Of a DNA stretch of 64,000 nt, positions 30,251 to 39,471 are shown piece by piece. The first letter of the stretch is position 1. Every line of letters starts with the position of its first letter. A program made the position numbers and the translations under genes. The notes beneath the pieces are model-generated. The model was not told the origin of the DNA and did not search any database. It saw only the letters and a list, made by a program, of their open reading frames with translations. The DNA is from Oxalobacter formigenes (GTDB lineage Bacteria; Pseudomonadota; Gammaproteobacteria; Burkholderiales; Burkholderiaceae_D): positions 2,046,001 through 2,110,000 of the forward strand of contig NZ_CP018787.1 in the NCBI RefSeq assembly GCF_002127965.1, read 5' to 3'.

Positions 30251-32866
30251 TTAGTTTTTCCACATCAATGCTGTTTCATCCGCATTCCACATCAGTTTGC
30301 TTTCATCCGGATTCCACATATAATCCGATCCGGAAGAATAAGCGACCATCGCCCACGGGCCGACCGCGATTCCCGCTGCACATACCCGGAAATAAGTTGC
30401 ATTTCCATAAAGTGCAATACATGAGAAATTCGGCGCAGAACTCTCGCCAGATCGTGTCCATGTCTTCATGTCTGACGACTGTTCAATGTAGTAATACTCC
30501 GCCCAGGGCGACGGCTCCCACGACAAAACGGCTCGCTCCGATGCGTTAGGCATCGATCTGACGATCAGTCCGGTCAGAATTGGCCGCATTTGTGTTATCG
30601 GCAACTGGGTATGCGTCGTTTCCGGCGGAATGTTTCCAGTATCAGCCAGATGCACCGCGTCGTCTTCACCAACAAGTTCAATCTCAACCTTGTTGACCCC
30701 TCTCGGCTTTAATGACAAGGCCCGAGCCGGTTGTCGCCATGTCTCGCCCCATCCGAATGCCGTATGTGTCGGCTCGCTTGTGTCACCGGTTCTGATCGTG
30801 AAGTCTGGTTCCGAACCTTCGGCGATGACGCACTGGTTTTCTGCTTCGCCTTGTGTGACGGCTGCTGGACCAAAGACTGACCCGTTCGGCCTGCGAAGTG
30901 CGATGTAATGGGTTTCGCCTGCTTTCCACGTCAAAGGCTCTGTGAGCGTCAGAACTCGCGTTTCTGGGTCATATGCCATCACGCTGGCAGACTGCCCCCA
31001 TTGCGGCATATCGTGTGCAACGATGCACAGATCTCCCATCGTCGGGATAAACCCTTCCATTTCAGTGGACAGGGTAATCACGCGACGCCGGAACCGGTTA
31101 CATGCAGCCATGTACATGCCTTCACGCCACGCCTGATCCCGGTTTGTGACACCCAGCAATTTCACCGTAACGGGTTTTTCAGCGATGGAATCCGGCATCT
31201 TTGCTTTCACCGTTTTCCATTTCCAGATTCGTGCATCGAAATATTCGATATCCACCGCGTCGGCGGTCTCTTCTGTCGGCATCAGGTACTGAACCTTGAA
31301 TGACCCCTTCACGATATTGCGCATCGTAAACATGCCGGATGGAACGCTTTGCGGCTGGTCACGAATAATGCGAACCATGCCGCCCTGTCTGAACGGTTTG
31401 GCGCGCCCTGCCCGTGCTATCGTTGTTAATGCTTCCCATACCGTCGTTTTGGTATCGAAACGGATATCAATGTAATCTCCCCGTCCTGTCCATATCCTGT
31501 CCAGCTCATATAACGCTGGCAGATCAATTCGCCCATCGTTCAGTTTCGCGCTGTATTCGGCTTTGCAGGCATCAGCAAATGCCCATGCGATCGATCGGGT
31601 GGCCACAGGAGCCGACCATCCTGTTTCAGGATTCCAGACTGGTAATTTGCGAGTAGCAATAACATTGATTTTCCGGCTGGCCTGCTGACTGATATTATTC
31701 GTCGCACGGATCCGGACAGCCAGAAGCGTCATACCCGGATAGACCGTTCCGGCATCTTCAAGATACGCCCGAAGCGATGCCCAGCATATTTCATGACCGG
31801 CCCTGCTATTCGTGTTTTTCGTGTCTGTACGGGTAATTCTCGCTTCATAACGGCCCGGGGAAACGGTGTATCGGTAACTCCGGCGCTGTGGGGTTGATGT
31901 CGCTGCCTTGATGACTTCCGAACCCAATACCGTCCAGTCACTTAAAGCGGTACCGTAATCATCGATCAGACGGGCTTCACAACGAAATGACACGCTCATT
32001 TCACTCAACGTGCCGCTATCATTCGCCCAGTACAAACCTCGTGTACAGACAACATCGAATGCCAGCATATTGGCTGTGGTATCCGCTTCGTTGGCGACAA
32101 ACGCACCAAGTGGCGTACCCGTTAACATTTCCTGTCCGGACACTTCTCCGGACGTTTCGACATTCGCCGGGAAAAGCGTCAATTTCGCGCCCGGTGGGAT
32201 AACTTCCGTGCTGACTTCGGCAAACTGGTTAATATCCGTATCTTCGATGCGGATTGTCTCGATGTCGTATTCACCCTGCCCGATGCAGAAAAGCTGATAC
32301 AGATATTGTTCGTTTCCGCTATATTCAACATACGGCGAAGCCGCGAAATCCGGCCACGAAATATGACGGCCGTACTGCACTGGAATTGGCTCACCGATCC
32401 GGGCACTGTTGCCTTGTGACGAGACAGAATAGGTCGGACTGGCGGATTCCGTGGATGCAATCGAACCCGACGATGTTTTAGCCGGGATCAGGACGTTGAC
32501 CAGTGCGGCGCCAACAATACCGATGGCGGCTGTTACGAAAGTGGTCGCAAGCTTCCCGAATTCTAGGGCAGAACCAATAACCCCTCCAACATATGGCGCA
32601 AATACCATCACGGCTAACATCAGAATCATGCGCAAAGGGTTGGAACCACCTCCGCCTTGCGGCAAGACAAGGAACTGGACGATATCGGTTTCTGCGATTT
32701 CGCGTGTCCAGTATTTGCGAAGAATGACTTCGCCGTTGACCAGACAAATATACGGTTTTGAAATCACAGGTGCCAAATCACAGATTCGGCTTCCATTGAC
32801 TGCCTTGATTCTTTGCACGTCTTTACCGGGGTTCCACGGATTGTGATGTACAGCGATTATTGACAT
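30251..32866 (-). CDS. Tail tip / host specificity protein (gpJ-like, TipJ family)
   Basis: 871 residues. The N-terminus has hydrophobic segments (G-G-G-G-S-N-P-L-R-M-I-L-M-L-A-V-M, V-T-A-A-I-G-I-V-G-A-A-L) as in central tail-hub proteins. The middle is beta-rich with R-Y-T-V-S-P-G-R-Y-E-A-R, and a fibronectin-like region lies near the end (about 760-840). It builds the tail tip that contacts the receptor. Preceded by a terminator-like hairpin just before its GGGAAA ribosome site. Confidence 0.85.
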   Translation of the reverse strand: MSIIAVHHNPWNPGKDVQRIKAVNGSRICDLAPVISKPYICLVNGEVILRKYWTREIAETDIVQFLVLPQGGGGSNPLRMILMLAVMVFAPYVGGVIGSALEFGKLATTFVTAAIGIVGAALVNVLIPAKTSSGSIASTESASPTYSVSSQGNSARIGEPIPVQYGRHISWPDFAASPYVEYSGNEQYLYQLFCIGQGEYDIETIRIEDTDINQFAEVSTEVIPPGAKLTLFPANVETSGEVSGQEMLTGTPLGAFVANEADTTANMLAFDVVCTRGLYWANDSGTLSEMSVSFRCEARLIDDYGTALSDWTVLGSEVIKAATSTPQRRSYRYTVSPGRYEARITRTDTKNTNSRAGHEICWASLRAYLEDAGTVYPGMTLLAVRIRATNNISQQASRKINVIATRKLPVWNPETGWSAPVATRSIAWAFADACKAEYSAKLNDGRIDLPALYELDRIWTGRGDYIDIRFDTKTTVWEALTTIARAGRAKPFRQGGMVRIIRDQPQSVPSGMFTMRNIVKGSFKVQYLMPTEETADAVDIEYFDARIWKWKTVKAKMPDSIAEKPVTVKLLGVTNRDQAWREGMYMAACNRFRRRVITLSTEMEGFIPTMGDLCIVAHDMPQWGQSASVMAYDPETRVLTLTEPLTWKAGETHYIALRRPNGSVFGPAAVTQGEAENQCVIAEGSEPDFTIRTGDTSEPTHTAFGWGETWRQPARALSLKPRGVNKVEIELVGEDDAVHLADTGNIPPETTHTQLPITQMRPILTGLIVRSMPNASERAVLSWEPSPWAEYYYIEQSSDMKTWTRSGESSAPNFSCIALYGNATYFRVCAAGIAVGPWAMVAYSSGSDYMWNPDESKLMWNADETALMWKN

Positions 32867-32877
32867 GTTTTTCCCAT

Positions 32878-32902
32878 AAAAAAACCGCCTTAAAAGGCGG
32901 TT
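32878..32902. terminator. Terminator-like hairpin between tip gene and lipoprotein gene
   Basis: AACCGCCTT-AA-AAGGCGGTT with an A run on the left (T7 on the minus strand). On the minus strand it ends about 12 bases before the tip-protein start; on the plus strand it lies upstream of the lipoprotein gene. Confidence 0.75.
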
Positions 32903-32946
32903 ATTGCGTGTTAATATTGAAATAAAACAATTAAAAGGCTTTGATC

Positions 32947-33435
32947 ATGAAAAAACTGATTGTCGTTATTTTTCTATCTCTAATTCTTTCAGGATGCACA
33001 ACATATCGCCCGCAATATGATGCCGACTATGAAAAGGCGGTATCAGCCGTGATTGACAAAAGTTCTGAAACCATCAAGTTTAATGATCATGCTATTTGGC
33101 ACCCTAATAGATCAACTATCCCAACCGTTTTTCCTATCCCCACCCCAATTGAGGGAAACATGGTTATAACAGACAAAACACTATATTTTCTCGAATGGGA
33201 TTCTGATTCAAATGCATACAATATTGTAAAGAAACTACCCATTACTGATATTCAGAATGTAAAAATCACGACGTTTGGGTTAAACCGCCAACTCGCAATA
33301 CAATCTAAAAACAATAATTTCGATCTTTTCTCTTATACATCTCATATCAAAAGAAACGGAGATATGAATATTGAAGTTTTAAATTACATAAACTCCCTCA
33401 TTAAAAAATCACCGGTGGTGCCAGAACGTCATTAA
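32947..33435 (+). CDS. Lipoprotein moron inside the tail operon
   Basis: 162 residues from the ATG at 32947. The lipoprotein signal ends L-I-L-S-G-C-T-T. The mature part is beta-rich (V-I-T-D-K-T-L-Y-F-L-E-W-D, I-T-D-I-Q-N-V-K-I) with a possible PH-like character; otherwise not recognised. It is on the opposite strand to all surrounding tail genes, richer in A+T, and its 3' end overlaps the next tail gene by 27 bases. These are marks of a lysogen-expressed moron, perhaps altering the cell surface (for example superinfection exclusion). Confidence 0.7.
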   Translation: MKKLIVVIFLSLILSGCTTYRPQYDADYEKAVSAVIDKSSETIKFNDHAIWHPNRSTIPTVFPIPTPIEGNMVITDKTLYFLEWDSDSNAYNIVKKLPITDIQNVKITTFGLNRQLAIQSKNNNFDLFSYTSHIKRNGDMNIEVLNYINSLIKKSPVVPERH

Positions 33436-33795
33436 TCCCCATCCGTCCAATGCCAGCGCCTGCCGCGTCTGGCATACAACGCCCATTCCTTGCGCACAGT
33501 GCAATACCTTCCCGCCGTCAACATTTACCCACATGCCAATGTGCGATGGGTACCGGTTTCGCTGCATTAAGACAGCATCGCCGTCCTTCGGGTCCGTTAC
33601 TTCAAACCAGTTTGACCGTTCATCATGCGTTTCCATCGTCGTGATGACTTGCCGAAGATCAAGCGCGTCAACATCGACCGCCGGAACGTCTCGACCGTAA
33701 TACGTTGCCTGACAATGCCGGAAAAACGCCCAGCAGTCCCATTCTCCGGATACCCACGGCATCCCGATATATTCTGTAATTTGTGCTGGTGTCAT
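33409..33795 (-). CDS. NlpC/P60-like tail assembly peptidase
   Basis: 128 residues. Catalytic Cys in E-W-D-C-W-A-F near residue 20, His in P-S-H-I-G-M-W-V near 85 and a following H-C-A-Q-G, the NlpC/P60 Cys-His layout of the lambda gpK type. It acts at the tail tip and may open peptidoglycan during DNA entry. Between the gpL-like and tip genes, as in lambda. Confidence 0.85.
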   Translation of the reverse strand: MTPAQITEYIGMPWVSGEWDCWAFFRHCQATYYGRDVPAVDVDALDLRQVITTMETHDERSNWFEVTDPKDGDAVLMQRNRYPSHIGMWVNVDGGKVLHCAQGMGVVCQTRQALALDGWGLMTFWHHR

Positions 33796-34316
33796 GACGA
33801 TAAGGACGGAAACTGGTCCAGTGTGTAGGTTTTTCTTGGATAAGCCGTTTTCGACAAGTCAGCGAATCCGGCACGTGCTGTGACACGGAAAACGTCTGTC
33901 TCAACCGTGTTGATCACCATTGTCATGGGCGGATCGTTTTGTGGGCCGGACGGGTCAGACATCAGGTAAATCCGGTATGTAATCTCGATCAGGTAAGGCG
34001 TTCTGACCGCTGCTTCAATGCTGGTCACAATTTCACGACTGACGTTATCGATCGTCAGCACGATTTCGGGCTTTCCGCTTTCTGCGATTTCAGGTAATTC
34101 CAGATCGAATGCATACGGCAGGAATTCAACGGCTTCACCAGCGTTTTCAGGAGCTGACGCTTCCAGCGTTCCAGTAAACGACTTGTGGTCACGGACGACA
34201 CGAAGCGGCTGCGTGAAGGCCGGATGACGCATTTCTATCGTGTAAACGATAATCTCATCATCCGGAGCACTGGCATAGGCCTCTTTGATCGCTTCTTTCA
34301 GTGTGGTATCAGTCAA
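33792..34316 (-). CDS. Minor tail protein, DUF1833 family (gpL-like position)
   Basis: 174 residues, beta-rich: V-Y-T-I-E-M-R-H-P-A-F-T-Q-P-L-R-V-V at the start, F-E/L-P-Y-A-F-D-L-E-L-P in the middle and F-R-V-T-A-R-A-G-F-A-D-L at the end, features of DUF1833 tail proteins. Overlaps the peptidase gene by four bases and the preceding minor tail gene by eight. Confidence 0.8.
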   Translation of the reverse strand: MTDTTLKEAIKEAYASAPDDEIIVYTIEMRHPAFTQPLRVVRDHKSFTGTLEASAPENAGEAVEFLPYAFDLELPEIAESGKPEIVLTIDNVSREIVTSIEAAVRTPYLIEITYRIYLMSDPSGPQNDPPMTMVINTVETDVFRVTARAGFADLSKTAYPRKTYTLDQFPSLSS

Positions 34317-34704
34317 GATATTCCTCCAGTTCTTCAGACGTCATTACCGACATGTCGCGTACTTCAAGCGTGGCAGACACGTTATAAATCCCTTTTGCGG
34401 CCAGCTCAACGGTATAAGGACCTACAAACCGGCAATCGGTTTCCGTCATTCCCATACCGTTATCAACCTCCATTACAAACCACGCTGTCCCATCGAATAT
34501 CGTATGTTTGAACCACGCTTCAAATACCTTGAATTCAAGGCGTTGCATAATCCATTTAACAGATAGTTGCGTCGGCATACTGGCGCTTAACCGGCGCTGC
34601 CGTGCTGGCCCGGTCTCCATCTCTGTCCGGACTGTCGCGTTTTGCGGACTGATCTTGTACCCATCCACGGCACATGCCGGAATCATCTTGGGTATGTTAG
34701 CCAT
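34309..34704 (-). CDS. Minor tail protein (gpM-like position)
   Basis: 131 residues. L-S-V-K-W-I-M-Q-R-L-E-F-K-V-F-E-A-W-F-K-H-T followed by a beta-rich end is typical of small tail-tip proteins located between tape measure and DUF1833 protein. Its first codon shares a base with the tape-measure stop, so the genes are coupled. Confidence 0.75.
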   Translation of the reverse strand: MANIPKMIPACAVDGYKISPQNATVRTEMETGPARQRRLSASMPTQLSVKWIMQRLEFKVFEAWFKHTIFDGTAWFVMEVDNGMGMTETDCRFVGPYTVELAAKGIYNVSATLEVRDMSVMTSEELEEYLD

Positions 34705-37412
34705 CAGTACGCCCCCGCTGCACGGCTCGCGCCAAAGTTACGCATGATGGCTTTGGATACAGATCCGTCGTTCTCGATGTCTTTGGTGACAATATTAACG
34801 ATCATCGCGTTTCCGTCGAAGTCAGCACTTGAAGACGTTATTTCCTGCCTTGTCCCCTCGTTTTTATGATTGATCTGGATGCTCATGCTTCCCCCTCCGC
34901 CCAGCATATTGTTCGGAATAATCGTGCCAGATGATGGCGGCGTAAACAGCTCCGGGCCACGTTCGCCGACAAGATAGGTCTGGCCGCCTGATACGGGGCC
35001 ACCAAGTGCTTTTTTGCCCACATATGGTTTATCACCGAATATTTCGTTATAGGCATATTCAGAACCGGGTCCATCCCCAAATTTGTATTCAAAAACACCA
35101 CCAAGTGTTTTTCCGAGAACAGACGTTAACCCGTCGGCTAGACTGGAAATCATTTTCTTTGCCTGAATCCTTGCAAGATCAGCAATAATCGAGTTGGCCA
35201 GATCACTAAAAGACAGTTTTCCCGTAGTGACGAATTTCACCCAGACGTTTTCCATTTCCCTGAAAGTGTTTGTCAGCGTGTCACCGATAGATTTTCCTGT
35301 CTCTTCTGCTTTTTCCCGATAATCCTGCATGGATTTTCCGAGGTTGACCCATGGATCGTTATTCACGTCATATTTTTTCTGGATCAATTCCAGATTGGCC
35401 TGTTTCGATGCTTCGCCGATCTGTTTTATTTTTTCGATTTCTGCAGAAAGAACATCAACGTTTTTTTCGCCGATCTCAAGAGTTGTTCGCTTGATGGCTT
35501 CCTGTGTTTCAAGATCAACCCTTCTTGCTTCAGTCAGTTTTTGAATTTCAATCGTGCTTTTACCGATCAGGTCTATTTCAAATTGCCGACTTTCGGTTTC
35601 GTTATTCCGGCGATACTCAAACTCTTTTATGTCTTTTCTGAATTTCAGGACAACATTCAGCTGACGCTCTTTCTCGATCAGCTCATCCAGATTTTTTGCG
35701 GCATCAATGTAATTCTGTTTTTGTGTACCCGTTAATGCGCTTCGCTTCTCTGATGCTCTTTGTGCGTCAGAGAACCGTCCAAAGGTCACATCGAATTCAG
35801 CCATTGCCTCTTTTGACGACTTGATTTTTCCTTCAAATTTTTCAAAATTGGCAATGCCATATTCAAGCCCTGCCGTGTCGCGCCCCATTTGATCCCATGC
35901 CTTGTCAAACGGGTCTGTATCAATCGCTTTCTTCTCTTTTGGAGCCGCCACCCATGATTTTCCTTTTTCAAGAGGATCACGTGCTGCCTGCGCCTGCCGT
36001 CCGTCAGCCGCAAAAGCCATTTTTATACGCTTTCCGACCTTGTCAGCTCGCTCACCAACTTCATCAAGGTTATTTATTATTCGGTTGCCTGCCTTATCCC
36101 ATCCTTCCGACACCGCTTTTGCTGCTCCCGTCCAATCACCTGATTCCAACAGTGTTCCGCCGTGAGCCAAGCCTGACAAGAGATCAAAGATAGCCCCAAA
36201 AATTCCGGTTACGAGTTTGTAAACGCCATAAATTGCAGTCGCAAAGGTCTGCAATATCGTATTAATGGTAGCGATAGAGTACCGAAATATAGAAACAATC
36301 TTCGGCCAGCCGTTCTGGAATATTTCAGCAAACTCAGTTAACACAGGCATTACCTGATCTGCCCATGCCCGGCTAAAACCGTCGGCCGTCATTTTTGCTT
36401 CATTTTTGAAGGTGCGCATGGCATCCTGATAAGCGGTGACGGCCTCTTGTGTCTCTCCTCCGATGCCGAGATTGTATTCGTTCAGCCTGTCGCTTGCTTT
36501 TCCAAGCTCTTCCTCTGTTACACTCAAATACTGATTGATTTCAGACAAGGAGCCAATACCGATTGCTGTGGCCGCCTGATTTCTGTTCCATCCGTCCGTA
36601 TATTCTTCCAGAACCTCAGATGCACTGGCGATCAGCTCTTCAACAGAGCCATGCGCTACACCGAGTCTGTCCAATTCTTTGACGTTGCTATTCATCGCGG
36701 CTTCGGCTTTCGTATAGACAGTTGTGTAGCCGTCCATACCAATACCCATCGCAGACAGTGCAGCTGCCGTTCCAGATGCTTCGTTCGCTGTCATATGCAT
36801 TGCAGTTTGCAACTTGTTCAATGCATCAACGGACTTGATAACGTCATCTATGCTTTCCGATTTGTAGCTCTCACCCGTAAATAGACCAGCGACAAATTGA
36901 AATCCAGCCTTTATCGCATCAATGGCATAGCCGATCACTTTTATAATCGCCCATATCGCGCCAAGTCCGATAGCTGACAGGACAGCACCGATAAGCACGC
37001 CAATGGCAACTGCTTTTGCTGTCGCCCATCCATCCATCCGCTGGCTATCATCCTCCATTGCCTTGTTGGCAGAGCTTATCCCCTCCTTTATTGATTTTGT
37101 CATTTCCGTACCGATTCCGGCAAAGATTGACTCTCCGAGTTTTTGCGCTGCATTACTAATTGCATCAAATGCAGTCTCTGATTTATCAGCTGCATTTTTA
37201 GCGCCATCAGCAACCGCATCGATTTCGTTTTTCATCGACGCAGTTGCCTTTTTTACATCGTTGGCGGCCTTATCTGTCCCATTCCGAAACTTGTCTATTG
37301 ACACAACAGCTGCCGACCAGCCAGAAGAAGCCGCATCTTTAACCGCATCCATCGCATCGGAAAATGGCCGGTAATTCGCACTGACTGTTGTTGATAAAGT
37401 GCCGAGTGACAT
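34704..37412 (-). CDS. Tail tape measure protein
   Basis: 902 residues, long, helical and Ala/Lys-rich, with central hydrophobic segments (A-K-A-V-A-I-G-V-L-I-G-A-V-L-S-A-I-G-L-G, and another near A-I-Y-G-V-Y-K-L-V-T-G-I-F-G). The C-terminal part contains W-V-K-F-V-T-T-G-K-L-S-F-S-D-L-A-N-S-I-I-A-D-L-A-R-I-Q of lambda-H-type tape measures. It sets tail length and takes part in DNA ejection. Confidence 0.93.
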   Translation of the reverse strand: MSLGTLSTTVSANYRPFSDAMDAVKDAASSGWSAAVVSIDKFRNGTDKAANDVKKATASMKNEIDAVADGAKNAADKSETAFDAISNAAQKLGESIFAGIGTEMTKSIKEGISSANKAMEDDSQRMDGWATAKAVAIGVLIGAVLSAIGLGAIWAIIKVIGYAIDAIKAGFQFVAGLFTGESYKSESIDDVIKSVDALNKLQTAMHMTANEASGTAAALSAMGIGMDGYTTVYTKAEAAMNSNVKELDRLGVAHGSVEELIASASEVLEEYTDGWNRNQAATAIGIGSLSEINQYLSVTEEELGKASDRLNEYNLGIGGETQEAVTAYQDAMRTFKNEAKMTADGFSRAWADQVMPVLTEFAEIFQNGWPKIVSIFRYSIATINTILQTFATAIYGVYKLVTGIFGAIFDLLSGLAHGGTLLESGDWTGAAKAVSEGWDKAGNRIINNLDEVGERADKVGKRIKMAFAADGRQAQAARDPLEKGKSWVAAPKEKKAIDTDPFDKAWDQMGRDTAGLEYGIANFEKFEGKIKSSKEAMAEFDVTFGRFSDAQRASEKRSALTGTQKQNYIDAAKNLDELIEKERQLNVVLKFRKDIKEFEYRRNNETESRQFEIDLIGKSTIEIQKLTEARRVDLETQEAIKRTTLEIGEKNVDVLSAEIEKIKQIGEASKQANLELIQKKYDVNNDPWVNLGKSMQDYREKAEETGKSIGDTLTNTFREMENVWVKFVTTGKLSFSDLANSIIADLARIQAKKMISSLADGLTSVLGKTLGGVFEYKFGDGPGSEYAYNEIFGDKPYVGKKALGGPVSGGQTYLVGERGPELFTPPSSGTIIPNNMLGGGGSMSIQINHKNEGTRQEITSSSADFDGNAMIVNIVTKDIENDGSVSKAIMRNFGASRAAGAY

Positions 37413-37420
37413 TTTTTACC

Positions 37421-38059
37421 TCACGCTACAATAACTTCACCATCAATTCGCAGCTCCGCCGAACCGCCAATAACTTCGTCAACTGCACCGGATTCAGGCA
37501 TCGCACGAACGTATGCGCCAAAAGATGCAACCTTTCCATTTGGATAAGTCAGTTTGTAATTCAACCGGCTTGCTGCCGCTTTTGAGGCTCTCATGGCGTT
37601 CTGTCCAGCATCTTCATAATCCGGGTTGATATCAAAAGATATCGATCCAAAATCTTGAAGTCCCAATCTGATTTCACGTGCTTTAGAACGCAAATGCGTT
37701 ACATCGACTTCCGCTGCCTGACCGTCAAAACCAGACCAATTTTTTACGTTTGCAACGGATGTATAGGCTTTTTGCAAGGCACTTGCTGCCAAACCTTCAA
37801 TATCCTTTCCGGTTGTATTGACCTGAATCGCAAAGGTTCCGGCTGTAGCATTGGTTGCGACAAAACTCTGGTTATTTATTTCGCTGGCATTTGCCCCCGT
37901 AAATCCGGATAGAGTAACGACCGTTCCATTTTTTACACCTGCAGCTGTGAGAATCGTCGGGTTTCCGACAACGATACCTGTTACAGCTATCGTTGTTCCG
38001 GAACCGGTTTCAATTTGTAAATCTGTGCCTTGGGCGGATATTGCCGAACTTTGAGTCAT
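37421..38059 (-). CDS. Major tail tube protein
   Basis: 212 residues from the ATG at 38059 behind GGAGAAAAAT. Beta-rich with an inserted Ig-like or F5/8-like small domain (about 25-90), then the tube core (D-V-T-H-L-R-S-K-A-R-E, G-S-I-S-F-D-I-N-P-D). Position between tail chaperone and terminator genes fits the siphovirus tube protein. A terminator-like hairpin ends 11 bases before its start codon. Confidence 0.85.
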   Translation of the reverse strand: MTQSSAISAQGTDLQIETGSGTTIAVTGIVVGNPTILTAAGVKNGTVVTLSGFTGANASEINNQSFVATNATAGTFAIQVNTTGKDIEGLAASALQKAYTSVANVKNWSGFDGQAAEVDVTHLRSKAREIRLGLQDFGSISFDINPDYEDAGQNAMRASKAAASRLNYKLTYPNGKVASFGAYVRAMPESGAVDEVIGGSAELRIDGEVIVA

Positions 38060-38069
38060 ATTTTTCTCC

Positions 38070-38092
38070 AAAAAAATACCGCCCTAAGGCGG
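38070..38092 (-). terminator. Terminator-like hairpin directly upstream of the tail tube gene
   Basis: Minus strand: CCGCC-TTAG-GGCGG, then TATTTTTTT and GGAGAAAAATATG. It lies just beyond the tail-chaperone stop at 38094. Confidence 0.7.
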
Positions 38093-38093
38093 C

Positions 38094-38443
38094 TTATTTA
38101 TCTGCTCGTACTACTTTGAGACCTTTAAATTGCTGTGCAATCAGCTTTTCCGTGATTTGGTCAGCGTCCAACTTTTCCTCATTTTTACGGCCGACCCAAA
38201 GTGTGAAATCCTCTGGTTTATACGGCTTTCTGACTTTTTTTACATCACGATTGATATTTGCAAGCGTTGCTAACGCCTGTCCGTGTCGCAAATCCTCTGC
38301 AAATTCACCGAATGGCTCAAGCATGAAAAATTCTTGCCATTCCAGGATTTCAGCATGTGGGATATGCTCCACTTCCCCGATTGTTTTACCAAGGGCCAGC
38401 GCAAGTCGAAATAAAAACCTGCGTTCAGGGTTTGCCCTTAAAT
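38094..38443 (-). CDS. gpT-like extension of the tail assembly chaperone (made by -1 frameshift)
   Basis: In the -1 frame relative to the G-like gene, an open frame continues from the slippery site at 38444-38450 to the stop at 38094, adding about 116 residues: H-L-R-A-N-P-E-R-R-F-L-F-R-L-A-L-A-L-G-K-T, then H-A-E-I-L-E-W-Q-E-F-F-M-L-E-P-F-G, the typical DUF4035/gpT sequence. The segment before residue E-H-I-P has no start codon of its own, which supports expression as a G-T fusion. It helps load tail protein onto the tape measure and is not in the virion. Confidence 0.85.
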
Positions 38444-38779
38444 GTTTTTTTCGTCGTTAATAAATCCATTCAGTTTCAAAACACGCTGTGTCAGATTGTG
38501 AATTAACGTATTTGCACAGTCTCTCATCCGGTCAATATCGCCATCACAAAAAACACGGCTTCCATCGCTATCGACAATCGACGTAACGATCATTTTTGTG
38601 CCGAACAGGTCATTGCTTTGATCACCTTCCTTTTTTTCAGACGATAACCCTGAATCCTTTCTGATCTGCGAAATCTCACGTTCAGAAAGTTGTTTTACAA
38701 ATAAGCCATTAAAACCGTCGATATCGATCTCTTCAGTCTTCGGGCGATACATTTCAAAAAGCGCTTCTTTATTAAACAT
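38438..38779 (-). CDS. Tail assembly chaperone (gpG-like)
   Basis: 113 residues from the ATG at 38779 (AAAGGAAATTTT in front). Acidic and helical, with E-R-E-I-S-Q-I-R-K-D and a long C-terminal helix ending I-N-D-E-K-N-I. The last codons contain the heptamer A-AAA-AAC in the correct phase for -1 frameshifting into the T frame. Upstream in-frame codons to 38866 overlap the preceding gene and lack a ribosome site. Confidence 0.85.
   Translation of the reverse strand: MFNKEALFEMYRPKTEEIDIDGFNGLFVKQLSEREISQIRKDSGLSSEKKEGDQSNDLFGTKMIVTSIVDSDGSRVFCDGDIDRMRDCANTLIHNLTQRVLKLNGFINDEKNI
38444..38450 (-). promoter_or_regulatory. -1 programmed frameshift heptamer A AAA AAC
   Basis: Zero-frame codons are GAA AAA AAC ATT TAA, so the A_AAA_AAC heptamer is exactly in phase and the zero-frame stop follows after one more codon. 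Slipping leads into the gpT-like frame. Same logic as lambda G/GT. Confidence 0.85.
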
Positions 38780-38789
38780 AAAATTTCCT

Positions 38790-39137
38790 TTATTCATTGC
38801 TCCAAATTGAAAAATCCTGACGATGCCGGTAAAGTTTTGTTTCCGGTTCGTAGGCCGTGCCATCACTCAAAAAAATAACGGTCATATCGCTTTCAAATAA
38901 AGCATTCCTGACCGTTTTCTGTAATTCGTTCCTTTCTTTTGGCGTTCTCGCATAAACGTCGATCTGAAAGCGTTTTTTTGAGACGCCCTGATCTCCCATC
39001 AAACACGTATCACGCGCTCCGGAAATTTGTGTATAAACAATGTACGGGACACCTTCGCCTACCCCGACGCTGTCATAGATATCAATTCCATCCAATGCAG
39101 CGCGTATCACTGACACGATTTTCATTTCAATTGTCAT
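38790..39137 (-). CDS. Tail completion protein, DUF3168 family
   Basis: 115 residues: P-Y-I-V-Y-T-Q-I-S-G, F-Q-I-D-V-Y-A-R-T and the terminal R-H-R-Q-D-F-S-I-W are characteristic of the tail terminator group that caps the tail tube. Overlaps the HK97-gp10-type gene by 11 bases. Confidence 0.82.
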   Translation of the reverse strand: MTIEMKIVSVIRAALDGIDIYDSVGVGEGVPYIVYTQISGARDTCLMGDQGVSKKRFQIDVYARTPKERNELQKTVRNALFESDMTVIFLSDGTAYEPETKLYRHRQDFSIWSNE

Positions 39138-39471
39138 GAATAGCGTCCTGTATTGTTTTTTTCATAGTAGAAAAAACTGCACTTTTGGATGTGTCTATTG
39201 CTGGCCTGAAAAAAGGCTTCGCCGCCATCTTGCTTGTCCCAAACTCGACAAAGCCAGCGTGATCACTATCCGAATAAACAGATACGACTGTCCCGTTTTT
39301 TGCCGTTTTGATGCTGTCTCGCAATTCGCCAGTATCTGATGGCGCCCTGTTTCTTATTTCTTTTTTAACCGCATCAGCAGACAGAGACACACCAGCAGAA
39401 ATGCTTTCACGCACCTTTTTCTTCAGTTTGTCGATTTCCCGATTAAGTCGGACAAGGTCTTTATCCATCAC
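39127..39471 (-). CDS. HK97 gp10-type head-tail/tail completion protein
   Basis: 114 residues. N-terminal helix, R-A-P-S-D-T-G-E-L-R-D-S-I, H-A-G-F-V-E-F-G-T-S-K-M-A-A-K-P-F-F-R-P-A: the diagnostic gp10 sequence. Small adaptor between head and tail. Confidence 0.88.
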   Translation of the reverse strand: MMDKDLVRLNREIDKLKKKVRESISAGVSLSADAVKKEIRNRAPSDTGELRDSIKTAKNGTVVSVYSDSDHAGFVEFGTSKMAAKPFFRPAIDTSKSAVFSTMKKTIQDAIHDN

